A DNA stretch of 64,000 nt, taken from assembly GCA_044357345.1 (NCBI GenBank), contig JBIKPR010000004.1, positions 1 through 64,000 on the forward strand, written 5' to 3'. Below the pieces are notes generated by a model. It ran no database searches and was not told where the DNA came from. It saw nothing but the letters and a program-made list of their open reading frames with translations. The stretch is from JABMMZ01 sp044357345 (GTDB taxonomy: Bacteria; Bacteroidota; Bacteroidia; NS11-12g; UBA955). The position numbers were made by a program, and so were the translations under genes. Of the stretch, positions 1-7,536 are shown one piece after another. How positions within the stretch are numbered: position 1 is the first letter of the stretch; every line of letters begins with the position of its first letter.

Positions 1-1
1 C

Positions 2-1495
2 CCTTTTTGGGAAAAACTAATTCTTGAAGCAAGTATGGAATTAATCGATACCGGTTCTATCATTGGTATGCAAGACATGGGAGCAGCAGGTATTACTTGC
101 AGCACCAGTGAAATGGCTGCCAAAAGCAAAACCGGCATGAAAGTGCATTTGGACAAAGTTCCAATGCGTCAAGAAAACATGAAAGGTTGGGAAATCCTTC
201 TTTCTGAAAGTCAAGAACGCATGTTGGTAATTTTGAAAAAAGGCACTGAAAAAGAAGCCGAATCCATTTTCAAAAAATGGGAATTAACCTATGCTCAAAT
301 TGGTGAAGTAACAGAAGGCGACCGCGTTCAATATTACATGAATGGCGAATTGGAAGCTGATATTCCTGCAGAAAGTTTGGTACTTGGCGGAGGCGCTCCG
401 ATCTACAAACGCGAGTGGACCGTACCTACGTATTTCGAAAAAATAAAAGCCTATAAATTTGATGCAATTGAAGAGCCTAGCGATTTAAAAGCAGTGGCTG
501 AGTTTTTATTGTGTGAACCAAATATTGCATCAAAGAATTGGGTATTTACCCAATACGACAGCATGGTTGGCACTGTTAACCAAAGCACCAACAAAGCTAG
601 TGATGCTGCAGTTGTTAAAGTAAGAGGCAGCAACAAATCATTGGCATTAACGGTAGATTGCAACAGCCGTTATGTATACGCAGATCCTGAAACAGGATGT
701 GCCATTGCAGTGGCTGAAGCCGCTAGAAACATTGTTTGTACAGGAGGTGTACCAGGTGCAGTAACCAATTGTTTAAACTTTGGCAACCCTTACGACACAG
801 AAGTATACTACCAATTCAAACACAGTATTGATGGTATGGGAAAAGCTTGTTTAAAATTCGGAACCCCAGTTACTGGTGGTAACGTAAGTTTTTACAACCA
901 AAGCACTGAAGGTGTTGCTGTATTCCCTACCCCAACCATTGGTATGGTGGGAATTATAGAAAAACCAGAACACCATATGGGTTCTGCATTCCAAGCTGAA
1001 GGTGATTTCATCTTCTTAATTGGAAAATCACAAAACGACATCAGCAGCAGTCAATATTTAGCAAAATACCACAAAGTAAATTTCTCTCCAGCGCCTTATT
1101 TTAATTTGGATGAAGAGAAACAAATGCAAGATGCTTTGTACGCTGCAATTTGCAGTGGCAAAGTCCGTTCTGCACACGATGTGAGTGAAGGTGGCTTATT
1201 TGTTACCTTGGCTGAATCAGCGATGCAAGGAAAAACTGGATTTGATGTTTGCACCGATGCCCACATCAGAAAAGATGCATGGTTGTTCGGCGAAGCACAA
1301 GGCAGAGCAGTTATCAGTGTTAGTCCTTCAAACAAAGAAAGCATTGAAAAACACTTTGCTGACATGGGAGTAGATTGCTTGCATATTGGTTCTGTAAAAG
1401 GAAACAGCATGGTCATCGATTCAGAAGATTTCGGATCTACTGCTGACATCAAAAACCTTTACCACAATGCATTGGCATTGCGTTTAGGGGCATAA
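2..1495 (+). CDS. purL: Phosphoribosylformylglycinamidine synthase PurL, 3' part (5' end outside window)
   Basis: Fourth step of de novo purine synthesis: FGAR plus ATP plus glutamine-derived ammonia gives FGAM. The frame is open from base 2 with no start in the window, so the N-terminal part lies upstream. Visible motifs are IGMQDMGAAGITCSTSEMA near the start, NCLNFGNPY in the middle and the glycine-rich VTGGNVSFYNQS. The protein ends right after the second AIRS-type domain (NALALRLGA), with no glutaminase domain. It is therefore the small PurL form, which in other bacteria works with separate PurS and PurQ; neither is in the window. A hairpin terminator follows 20 bases after the stop. The family assignment is secure. 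Confidence 0.95.
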   Translation, partial: PFWEKLILEASMELIDTGSIIGMQDMGAAGITCSTSEMAAKSKTGMKVHLDKVPMRQENMKGWEILLSESQERMLVILKKGTEKEAESIFKKWELTYAQIGEVTEGDRVQYYMNGELEADIPAESLVLGGGAPIYKREWTVPTYFEKIKAYKFDAIEEPSDLKAVAEFLLCEPNIASKNWVFTQYDSMVGTVNQSTNKASDAAVVKVRGSNKSLALTVDCNSRYVYADPETGCAIAVAEAARNIVCTGGVPGAVTNCLNFGNPYDTEVYYQFKHSIDGMGKACLKFGTPVTGGNVSFYNQSTEGVAVFPTPTIGMVGIIEKPEHHMGSAFQAEGDFIFLIGKSQNDISSSQYLAKYHKVNFSPAPYFNLDEEKQMQDALYAAICSGKVRSAHDVSEGGLFVTLAESAMQGKTGFDVCTDAHIRKDAWLFGEAQGRAVISVSPSNKESIEKHFADMGVDCLHIGSVKGNSMVIDSEDFGSTADIKNLYHNALALRLGA

Positions 1496-1515
1496 TCAAC
1501 AAAACATTTTTGAAG

Positions 1516-1547
1516 AAAGACTTGTGTGAATGCGCAAGTCTTTTTTT
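1516..1547 (+). terminator. Rho-independent terminator of purL
   Basis: Arms AAAGACTTG (1516-1524) and CAAGTCTTT (1535-1543) form a perfect 9-bp stem with a 10-base loop, followed by seven T on the plus strand. It sits between the convergent purL and mazG genes. The minus strand has only a short U run, so it should work mainly for purL. Confidence 0.8.
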
Positions 1548-2319
1548 ATTTAAGCGCTTTTGCTTCAACCCACCATTCGTCCATTTGACGCAGACCCAGC
1601 GACTTCAAGTCTAGGTTTTTAGCTTCCGCTTTGGCTTCAATATATTCAAAACGTTTTTTGAATTTCTGATTGGTTTTTTCCAAAGCATCGTCAGGGTTTA
1701 TATTTTCAAAACGGGCATAATTAATTAAAGAGAACAACAAATCGCCAAACTCTTCCTCTCGGTCTTTTGCATTAGTAGCCGTTTTAAATTCGTTTAACTC
1801 CTCCTCTACTTTTTCCCAAACTTGATTTTTGTTTTCCCAATCGAATCCTACTTGTGCAGCCTTGTCTTGCATGCGCAAAGCTTTAACCAAAGACGGCATG
1901 GAATTGGGAACACCGCTTAAGACTGACTTTTTAGCATTCCCCTTTTCCTTGAGTTTTATCTGTTCCCAATTTTGCTTAACTACATCTGAATTTTCAGCTT
2001 GAACATCTCCGTAAATGTGTGGGTGACGGCGGATCAATTTTTCACACAATTGATTGATGACCGATTCAATATCATAAAGCCCGGTTTCAGAACCAATTTT
2101 AGCATAAAAAACAATATGCAAAAGAATATCACCCAACTCCTTTTTTACCTCTTCATGGTCGCCTTTTAAAATGGCATCACTTAACTCGTAGGTCTCTTCA
2201 ATGGTCAGATGGCGAATTGACTCTGTGGTTTGCTCCTTATCCCAAGGACACTTGGCCCTCAACTCATCCATGATATCCAAAAGCCTTTTAAAAGCATCCA
2301 ATCTACTGTCGTTTTGCAT
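1546..2319 (-). CDS. mazG: Nucleoside triphosphate pyrophosphohydrolase MazG
   Basis: Hydrolyses (d)NTPs to NMP and pyrophosphate; in other bacteria it clears aberrant nucleotides and modulates ppGpp. The 257 residues contain the usual two MazG halves. The N-terminal half has CPWDKEQT and the metal-binding EETYEL and KKELGDILLH (about residues 24-75). The C-terminal half has EEELNEF and EEEFGDLLFSLINYAR (about 165-205). Length fits the E. coli protein. The ATG at 2319 lies five bases downstream of the TTTG of a TAGATTTG box, so the transcript may have almost no leader. It stands alone on its strand, convergent with purL. Confidence 0.93.
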   Translation of the reverse strand: MQNDSRLDAFKRLLDIMDELRAKCPWDKEQTTESIRHLTIEETYELSDAILKGDHEEVKKELGDILLHIVFYAKIGSETGLYDIESVINQLCEKLIRRHPHIYGDVQAENSDVVKQNWEQIKLKEKGNAKKSVLSGVPNSMPSLVKALRMQDKAAQVGFDWENKNQVWEKVEEELNEFKTATNAKDREEEFGDLLFSLINYARFENINPDDALEKTNQKFKKRFEYIEAKAEAKNLDLKSLGLRQMDEWWVEAKALK

Positions 2320-2323
2320 GATG

Positions 2324-2331
2324 CAAATCTA
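2324..2331 (-). promoter_or_regulatory. Putative -7 box TAGATTTG for mazG
   Basis: Exact match to the Bacteroidota -7 motif TAnnTTTG on the minus strand, ending five bases before the mazG ATG. I find no TTTG at the expected upstream spacing, so this is only suggestive. If real, the mRNA would be leaderless or nearly so. Confidence 0.4.
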
Positions 2332-2479
2332 CGAAAACTTGTCTAGCATTTATGAAGAAAATGGATGGACAAAGCGATTAGTGGCTATCAACAATTAAAG
2401 GATAACTTTTTGTGCGGCCTGCCTACCAAAATTTGTAATTTCGTAACAATTTCGGAACCACCATTCCGTTAACACAAAA

Positions 2480-3763
2480 ATGAAGCGTATACTACTTGTA
2501 CTGACATATATTTTAAGCATAGGCTTAACACAAGCTGAATCACACGATTCGAGCTATTTAAAAGATCCGTATTTCGTAAAATTATTGAAGACCAATTCAC
2601 AGGTTCCGATTTTTTACAATGAGCAGGTAAAGCGACAAATTGCCAATTACATACGAAACCTTAACAACAGCACAGCCATATTAATTGGCAAAACTCAGTA
2701 TTACAACCAACTTTACAATTCTAATTTTGAAACAGCTGGGTTGCCGAAACAATTGTTTTTAACGATCGCAGCTTACAGCAATTCTGACCCCTTGTATATT
2801 GACCAAGACGGTGGAAGCGGCATGTGGGCATTAAATTATGCCATTGCCAAGAAATACAATTTAAGCACCAGCAGTTATGTTGACGAGCGCAGAAATCCAG
2901 CAAAAAGCTGCGCAGTTGCTGCCAATTATTTTAAAGACTTGAATTTAATTTACCAAGATTGGTTAAAAACCTTGGTAGCGTTTAGGACCGGTCCAATCAA
3001 CATGAACATGGCTATACACAAAGCCAACAACAGTTTAGATTACGCAAAAATACACAATCAACTTTCATTAGAGCATCAAAATGCGGCCGTCAATTATATT
3101 GCATTTTGGTATATTTGGAATTTTTACACGGAGCACAAAATCATTCCCGTTCGCTACAAATTACCAGACACCGATACGGTTCATGTTGAACGTGAGATTG
3201 GACTCAATGCCATTGCATATAATTTAAATTTATCTGAAGACGTATTGCGCTTAAGCAATTCAGAACTTCGTTTAGATATAGTGCCTGTTTCATACAACAA
3301 TAAAGGTTTAAAACTTCCCAAAGACAAGGTGTTGGAATACCATAGCAAATTGAGCATCCTCTTTCCTCCTCCTGTTATCAATATCGATACCACCTTAAGT
3401 GATTCATTAATCATGGACAACAATGCCATGGTCATAAAGCCAATGCTTCCAAGAGATTCCATCAATGCGGAAAACAATGAGGAGGTAGACAATGGAGAAG
3501 ATTCTCCAAAACCAAAAGTTGCAAGTGAAAGCAAAACAGTAACCATTACCTATGTGGTGAAGAAAGGTGATGGCTTGTTATTGATAGCCGATTTATTTGA
3601 TTGTCGTGTAAGCGATATCCGGAAATGGAATGGCATGAAAAAAGACAATATTTTCAAGGGTCAAAAACTGAAAATAAAAGTTCCAAAAAACAAAGCTGCT
3701 GTTTACAAAAAAATAAATACCATGACAGCTGTTCAGAAGAAGAAATTAGCCAAGAGAAGCTAA
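2480..3763 (+). CDS. MltD-like lytic transglycosylase fold with C-terminal LysM; catalytic Glu missing
   Basis: Exported 427-residue protein: signal peptide (about residues 1-19, ending TQA), an SLT/MltD-type region (about 45-215) and one LysM peptidoglycan-binding domain (about 355-405, YVVKKGDGLLLIADLFDC to GQKLKIKVP). Alignment by eye with MltD is clear around GLPKQLFL, the GSGMW turn and YVDERRNP. However, the position of the catalytic glutamate (LPxxES in the family) reads IAAYSNSDP, giving Tyr99 instead of Glu. The later AAYNxG motif reads VAFRTGP. I infer that it binds but probably does not cleave peptidoglycan. Residues 300-350 are a low-complexity acidic linker. It is a single gene with no close operon partner. 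Confidence 0.8.
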   Translation: MKRILLVLTYILSIGLTQAESHDSSYLKDPYFVKLLKTNSQVPIFYNEQVKRQIANYIRNLNNSTAILIGKTQYYNQLYNSNFETAGLPKQLFLTIAAYSNSDPLYIDQDGGSGMWALNYAIAKKYNLSTSSYVDERRNPAKSCAVAANYFKDLNLIYQDWLKTLVAFRTGPINMNMAIHKANNSLDYAKIHNQLSLEHQNAAVNYIAFWYIWNFYTEHKIIPVRYKLPDTDTVHVEREIGLNAIAYNLNLSEDVLRLSNSELRLDIVPVSYNNKGLKLPKDKVLEYHSKLSILFPPPVINIDTTLSDSLIMDNNAMVIKPMLPRDSINAENNEEVDNGEDSPKPKVASESKTVTITYVVKKGDGLLLIADLFDCRVSDIRKWNGMKKDNIFKGQKLKIKVPKNKAAVYKKINTMTAVQKKKLAKRS

Positions 3764-3850
3764 TTCAATCATTCTAAGGGTAAGAAAAACACAATTAATT
3801 GACCTTGCTTTTGCATTATTTTTCCTTAATATTGTTGGTGTAATTCTATT

Positions 3851-4462
3851 ATGGCTAAGCGGATTGTATATTATTCCTTTATTGTTTTAATTTTAACCAT
3901 GGCTTTCAGTGCTTGTCAAAACAAACAAGACAAAGCGTATGAGGCTTATAAAAAGGAAATTGAAAAAAGTCGGCACGAAGGCAATATCCACATGCTAACA
4001 CAAGGCATTATAGAACCGAAAGACACCTTTAATTACAAGGGATTAAACTATTTCGTTGTAGATACTAATTTTAGAATTAAAGCCCGAATCAAAGAACTTC
4101 CACCCCTACCTGTAGAATTCAAAACCAATACTGAACGTTCACCACTCTATTATGTCTTTTGTTTGTTAGAATTTAATGTGGGAGATTCCCTATGTACTTT
4201 AATTGCCTATTCTGAAAAAGACAAAGACGTGCGTCAATTGTTTATCCCATTTAAAGATGCTAGTGGCAATATAGAAACTTATGGAGGTGGCCGTTATTTA
4301 GACATTGAATACAAGGGAGAAAAAGATTTTTTAACCTTAGATTTCAACAAAGCATACAACCCATACTGCCATTACAACCACAGTTATAGTTGCCCTTTGG
4401 TTCCAGAGCAAAATAGACTAAAAGTCAACGTTAAAGCTGGCGAAAAAAAATTCCATGAATAA
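3851..4462 (+). CDS. DUF1684 family lipoprotein
   Basis: A 203-residue lipoprotein with an N-terminal membrane segment and lipobox AFSAC (Cys near residue 22). The mature part matches DUF1684 by its hallmark blocks: GGGRYLDIEY, a DFNKAYNPYC block, and CPLVPEQNRL followed by KAGEK at the C-terminus. The family is widespread and its biochemical role is not known to me. The next gene overlaps its 3' end by 8 bases, so the two are probably co-transcribed. There is no clear promoter match; TAATATTG about 20 bases upstream of the ATG is one mismatch from TAnnTTTG. Confidence 0.85.
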   Translation: MAKRIVYYSFIVLILTMAFSACQNKQDKAYEAYKKEIEKSRHEGNIHMLTQGIIEPKDTFNYKGLNYFVVDTNFRIKARIKELPPLPVEFKTNTERSPLYYVFCLLEFNVGDSLCTLIAYSEKDKDVRQLFIPFKDASGNIETYGGGRYLDIEYKGEKDFLTLDFNKAYNPYCHYNHSYSCPLVPEQNRLKVNVKAGEKKFHE

Positions 4463-4937
4463 AAACATTGCATTATTTTGTTTAATAATAAGTCTAGGAT
4501 TTACACAAATTCAGGCTCAAGATAAATCCTATTTAAAAATTGATTTCAAAAAAAGCAAAGACATACAAATAGATAATTTTAAGAAATTTAGTTTTCAAGA
4601 CAAAAACAACAATTCCAAATCAGGCAAAATTAAAATCTTAAACGACAGCCAATTTTGTTTTGTCAATTACTTTCTAGATCCAATAGGTCCGGTATACAAC
4701 TTGAAGGACATACACAAAGTATTCGCCCAAGGATCGAATGGAATGAAGTATAAAATTCCCACTGCTGCGGCAATTGGAATAGCTTTATTTATCCCTGGCG
4801 GAATTTATTTTCTAATTATTCGTGAAGCTGTTAGGCAAGTAAAACTTAAAAGGAACAAACAAAATGGTTCTTTAAGTGGGTGGGTAGATGAATCATATTT
4901 CGAGGCGAAAATCATCACCAATTACCCGCAGGTTTAG
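4455..4937 (+). CDS. Secreted or membrane protein of unknown function
   Basis: A 160-residue protein I do not recognise. It has a cleavable signal peptide (MNKNIALFCLIISLGFTQ, likely cut after IQA), a lysine-rich mature region with the look of a small beta domain, and one hydrophobic segment at about residues 100-123 (AAAIGIALFIPGGIYFLII) followed by a basic stretch. It begins 8 bases inside the DUF1684 gene, which implies translational coupling. Its stop overlaps the 3' end of the convergent NUDIX gene by 4 bases. The membrane segment suggests the C-terminus crosses or anchors in a membrane. Confidence 0.65.
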   Translation: MNKNIALFCLIISLGFTQIQAQDKSYLKIDFKKSKDIQIDNFKKFSFQDKNNNSKSGKIKILNDSQFCFVNYFLDPIGPVYNLKDIHKVFAQGSNGMKYKIPTAAAIGIALFIPGGIYFLIIREAVRQVKLKRNKQNGSLSGWVDESYFEAKIITNYPQV

Positions 4938-5569
4938 TGTTTGATTTTCTTTGGAAACTCTAAATTCCCGAAGATATCTTTTAGAGAATCGTAGGTGTCA
5001 AAGTCTTTTGCTTTAATAAAAGCTTTATCCACCCAAACCACTTCTGTAATGTCTTCTTCGATTTGTGGCACAACGGACTGATCGCCCCAAGCCACCATTC
5101 TATACCAGGCAGTTTTCTTAAGTATCCATCTACCTTTTAGCAAATACACATGGTAGGTATTGGATACTTTTCCAAGAATTCCCAAAAAATTGAGACCACA
5201 TTCTTCATGCACTTCGCGAAGGGCAGCAAGACGCAGATCCTCCCCCTCTTCTAGCTTACCTTTAGGCAAATCCCATTTACCTAAACGTTTTATGAGCAAC
5301 AATTGCCCATGTTCATTAAACACCACTCCCCCAGCTGCTTTAATGAGTTTAAACTGCTTCTTAAACACGCTGTAAAGGTCATTCGGCTTCTCAGTCTTAA
5401 AGAGCAAACATGCAGGGCCTTCAAAAACCCCAGAGGTTAGCTGTTGAACCACTGAATTTAAATCAGACGCATCGAAAACAGCGCAATCTTTCTTGTTTAC
5501 AAATTGATTATTATTTGTAAAAACAATGGTGTGTGCGTTGATGAATATTTTATAGCTTTGCTGCGACAT
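4934..5569 (-). CDS. NUDIX hydrolase
   Basis: About 211 residues. The NUDIX box is complete: G-KLEEG-E at the start, then LRLAALREVHEECGL, fitting Gx5Ex7REUxEExGU. A hydrolase of nucleoside diphosphate derivatives is implied but the substrate cannot be read from sequence. An N-terminal domain of about 95 residues (KIFINAHTIVFTN) precedes it, as in other Bacteroidota NUDIX proteins. I place the start at 5569 rather than at the further upstream ATG (5668), because the longer form would lie entirely inside pyrE. The ATG at 5569 overlaps the pyrE ATG in the tetranucleotide CATG. Confidence 0.85.
   Translation of the reverse strand: MSQQSYKIFINAHTIVFTNNNQFVNKKDCAVFDASDLNSVVQQLTSGVFEGPACLLFKTEKPNDLYSVFKKQFKLIKAAGGVVFNEHGQLLLIKRLGKWDLPKGKLEEGEDLRLAALREVHEECGLNFLGILGKVSNTYHVYLLKGRWILKKTAWYRMVAWGDQSVVPQIEEDITEVVWVDKAFIKAKDFDTYDSLKDIFGNLEFPKKIKH
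5553..5560 (+). promoter_or_regulatory. Putative -7 box TAGCTTTG for pyrE
   Basis: Exact TAnnTTTG, with its final G eight bases before the pyrE ATG. It lies inside the coding sequence of the divergent NUDIX gene. No good -33 TTTG is seen at the usual spacing. If used, the pyrE leader would be zero to a few bases. Confidence 0.45.
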
Positions 5570-6227
5570 GGTATCAAAAGAAATCAGTGCAAAAATAGCA
5601 CAATCTTTGCTTGAAAGCGAAGCCGTTAAATTGAATGTTGAAAATCCTTTTACATGGACCAGCGGCATGCGCTCACCTGTTTACTGCGACAACCGAGTAA
5701 CGCTTTCTTATCCAAAAATCAGAAAGTACATCACAAACTGTTTAAGTGAAGTTATAAAAAACCAATATCCTTCTGTTCAAGGCATAGTTGGTGTTGCAAC
5801 GGCAGGTATTCCACAAGGTGCTTTAATTGCAGATGAATTAAACATTCCATTTGCATACGTCCGTTCAGAAGCAAAAAAACATGGTTTGAAAAATGCTATT
5901 GAAGGACATTTAGAAACAGGATGTAAGGTCGTGGTGGTAGAAGATTTGATTAGTACTGGAAAAAGTAGTTTGAAAGCAGTTGAAGACCTGAGAGAAAACG
6001 GATTTGAAGTGGTAGGTTTGGTTTCGATTTTCAATTACGGATTTGCAACTACCGATCAAAAATTCTTAGATGCCCAATGTCCATATGTGTCTTTGTGTGA
6101 TTTCAACACTTTAGCTGAAGAAGCTGCAAAGACCAATTACATAAGCGAAGAAGCCCAAGTAAAAGTATCTGAGTGGAACAAAGATGCCCAGGCTTGGAGC
6201 GATGCCTTTAGTGCCAAAAACGGATAA
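5568..6227 (+). CDS. pyrE: Orotate phosphoribosyltransferase
   Basis: Fifth step of pyrimidine synthesis: orotate plus PRPP gives OMP. The 219-residue protein shows NPFTWTSGMRSPVYCDNR near the N-terminus, which is typical for Bacteroidota PyrE. It also has the flexible-loop RSEAKKHG and the PRPP-binding motif VVVVEDLISTGKSS. Length is normal. It is divergent from the NUDIX gene, with the two start codons sharing bases, and is followed by a gene-free repeat block rather than a simple terminator. Confidence 0.95.
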   Translation: MVSKEISAKIAQSLLESEAVKLNVENPFTWTSGMRSPVYCDNRVTLSYPKIRKYITNCLSEVIKNQYPSVQGIVGVATAGIPQGALIADELNIPFAYVRSEAKKHGLKNAIEGHLETGCKVVVVEDLISTGKSSLKAVEDLRENGFEVVGLVSIFNYGFATTDQKFLDAQCPYVSLCDFNTLAEEAAKTNYISEEAQVKVSEWNKDAQAWSDAFSAKNG

Positions 6228-6243
6228 TACATTTTAATTTTAT

Positions 6244-6559
6244 GGCGAGCCTGAACAGGCGAGCATCACGAATCCTTATTGCTTTCGGTATTGCGAGACT
6301 TGTCGAGCATGTTCCAATCGAAATCTCGATAGCAAGACTTTCTCCAAAAGAAAATTCCGTTGACGAATCATGGGGTGGAAAACACCCCATGAACATATCC
6401 TTTGCGAGCCTGAACAGGCGAGCATCACGAATCCTAATCGCTTTCGGTATTGCGAGACTTGTCGAGCATCATCTTGAACGGCATCTCGTTTGCGCGCCTT
6501 GCGAGCATTAAGAATCATTGCGGAAAAAGAGAACCTTTGCGAGCCTGAACAGGCGAGCA
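6244..6559. repeat. Cluster of six short palindromic units, partly in 66-bp direct repeats
   Basis: The frame TTGCGAG...CGAGCA occurs around six short palindromic cores. The units lie at about 6243-6263, 6291-6309, 6402-6422, 6450-6468, 6490-6507 and 6537-6559. Cores differ but stay self-complementary: GCCTG-AA-CAGGC in units 1, 3 and 6, GAC-TT-GTC in units 2 and 4, and a related core in unit 5. Units 1-2 and 3-4 form two 66-bp direct repeats (6245-6310 and 6404-6469) with two mismatches. No credible gene overlaps the block. It may act at the RNA level as a 3' end or processing signal for pyrE, or be a dispersed genomic repeat. Confidence 0.85.
6369..6391. repeat. Perfect 9-bp hairpin between the two 66-bp repeats
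   Basis: CATGGGGTG (6369-6377) and CACCCCATG (6383-6391) are exact inverted repeats around the five-base loop GAAAA. No T run follows, so it is not a classical terminator. It lies centrally between the two direct repeats. Confidence 0.8.
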
Positions 6560-6584
6560 CCCGAAATGCCCCTTAAAAAACGCA

Positions 6585-6702
6585 TAAAATCATTTACAGC
6601 TTGGAGTGCGAGGTTTACGCAGAAAAAAAAGCGCAGTGTACTCCTGTACATGAGCATTTTTTTTCCAGAAAACCGAAGCAATCCGAGTTGTAAATGATTT
6701 TA
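6585..6702. repeat. 118-bp full-length inverted repeat, lpxA 3' end
   Basis: Exact 14-bp terminal arms TAAAATCATTTACA (6585-6598) and TGTAAATGATTTTA (6689-6702) enclose further imperfect complementarity. Inside these are an A8/T8 pair and a central TGTAC-TCCT-GTACA hairpin (about 6638-6651). The right arm covers the lpxA stop codon. It could be a long terminator-like hairpin for lpxA transcription or a small non-autonomous mobile element; the sequence alone does not decide. Confidence 0.8.
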
Positions 6703-7482
6703 TTTTGAGATGTAGCCTTTCATGATGCCACGGTCGGAAGCCTTAATAAACTGCAAGATTTCGTCCCTTTCAGGCGTGGCGGGCATATTGGCTTCGATGT
6801 GAGAAATGGCCTTGTTGTTGTTTAGACCACGAACATAAAGCGTTCTGTAAATTTCTTGAATTTCCGCGATTTTATCAGGGGTAAAGGCACGGCGTCTTAG
6901 ACCGATTGAATTGACACCCTCATAACTTAGCGGTTCACGCGCTGCTTTGGTGTATGGAGGAACATCTTTACGCACAAGGCTACCACCACTGATCATGGCG
7001 TGGCGACCGATGTGAACGAATTGATGTACCAAGGTAGCGCCACCTAGTATGGCAGATTCGCCGATTACAACGTGACCCGCAACTTGCGTGCTGTTTGCTA
7101 AAATAACATGGTCACCAATCACACAATCGTGTGCCACGTGGCTATAGGCCATGATTAAGCAATTTTTGCCAATTTCTGTTTGGCCTCTGTCTTTGGTACC
7201 ACGGTTAATGGTTGCACATTCGCGGATGGTGGTATTATCGCCAATAACGGTAAGTGAATCTTCCCCATCAAATTTTAAATCTTGTGGGATTGCAGAGATG
7301 ATAGCACCTGGGAATATTTTTACATTTTTTCCAATGCGGGCACCTTCAAAAATGGTAACACCTGAACCTATCCAGGTACCTTCACCAATTTCTACATTTT
7401 TATGAATGGTAACGAAAGGATCGATTACCACATTTTCTGCAACCTTCGATTGCGGATGAACATAAGCTAGGGGTTGAATCAT
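6700..7482 (-). CDS. lpxA: Acyl-ACP--UDP-N-acetylglucosamine O-acyltransferase
   Basis: First committed acylation in lipid A synthesis: transfers a hydroxyacyl chain from ACP to UDP-GlcNAc in the cytoplasm. The 260 residues form a left-handed beta-helix of hexapeptide repeats (from IDPFVTIHKNVEIG onward) with the catalytic histidine region YSHVAHDCVIGDH and a C-terminal helical part. Last gene of the operon HD hydrolase-lpxD-lpxC/fabZ-lpxA, 54 bases after lpxC/fabZ. Its stop codon lies within the right arm of the 118-bp inverted repeat. Confidence 0.96.
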   Translation of the reverse strand: MIQPLAYVHPQSKVAENVVIDPFVTIHKNVEIGEGTWIGSGVTIFEGARIGKNVKIFPGAIISAIPQDLKFDGEDSLTVIGDNTTIRECATINRGTKDRGQTEIGKNCLIMAYSHVAHDCVIGDHVILANSTQVAGHVVIGESAILGGATLVHQFVHIGRHAMISGGSLVRKDVPPYTKAAREPLSYEGVNSIGLRRRAFTPDKIAEIQEIYRTLYVRGLNNNKAISHIEANMPATPERDEILQFIKASDRGIMKGYISK

Positions 7483-7536
7483 TTTTCAGTAATTACTCTA
7501 TATACAATTTTGGAGGCCTTAGCCCCCAAAAGAAAT

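Noticed and set aside
1096..1452. A 118-residue frame antisense to purL.
   Set aside because: Lies inside the coding sequence of purL with no domain and no promoter.
6242..6511. An 89-residue plus-strand reading frame in the repeat block with an internally repeated protein sequence.
   Set aside because: The protein repeat only mirrors the 66-bp DNA repeat; the frame has no recognisable domain and overlaps equally open frames on the other strand.
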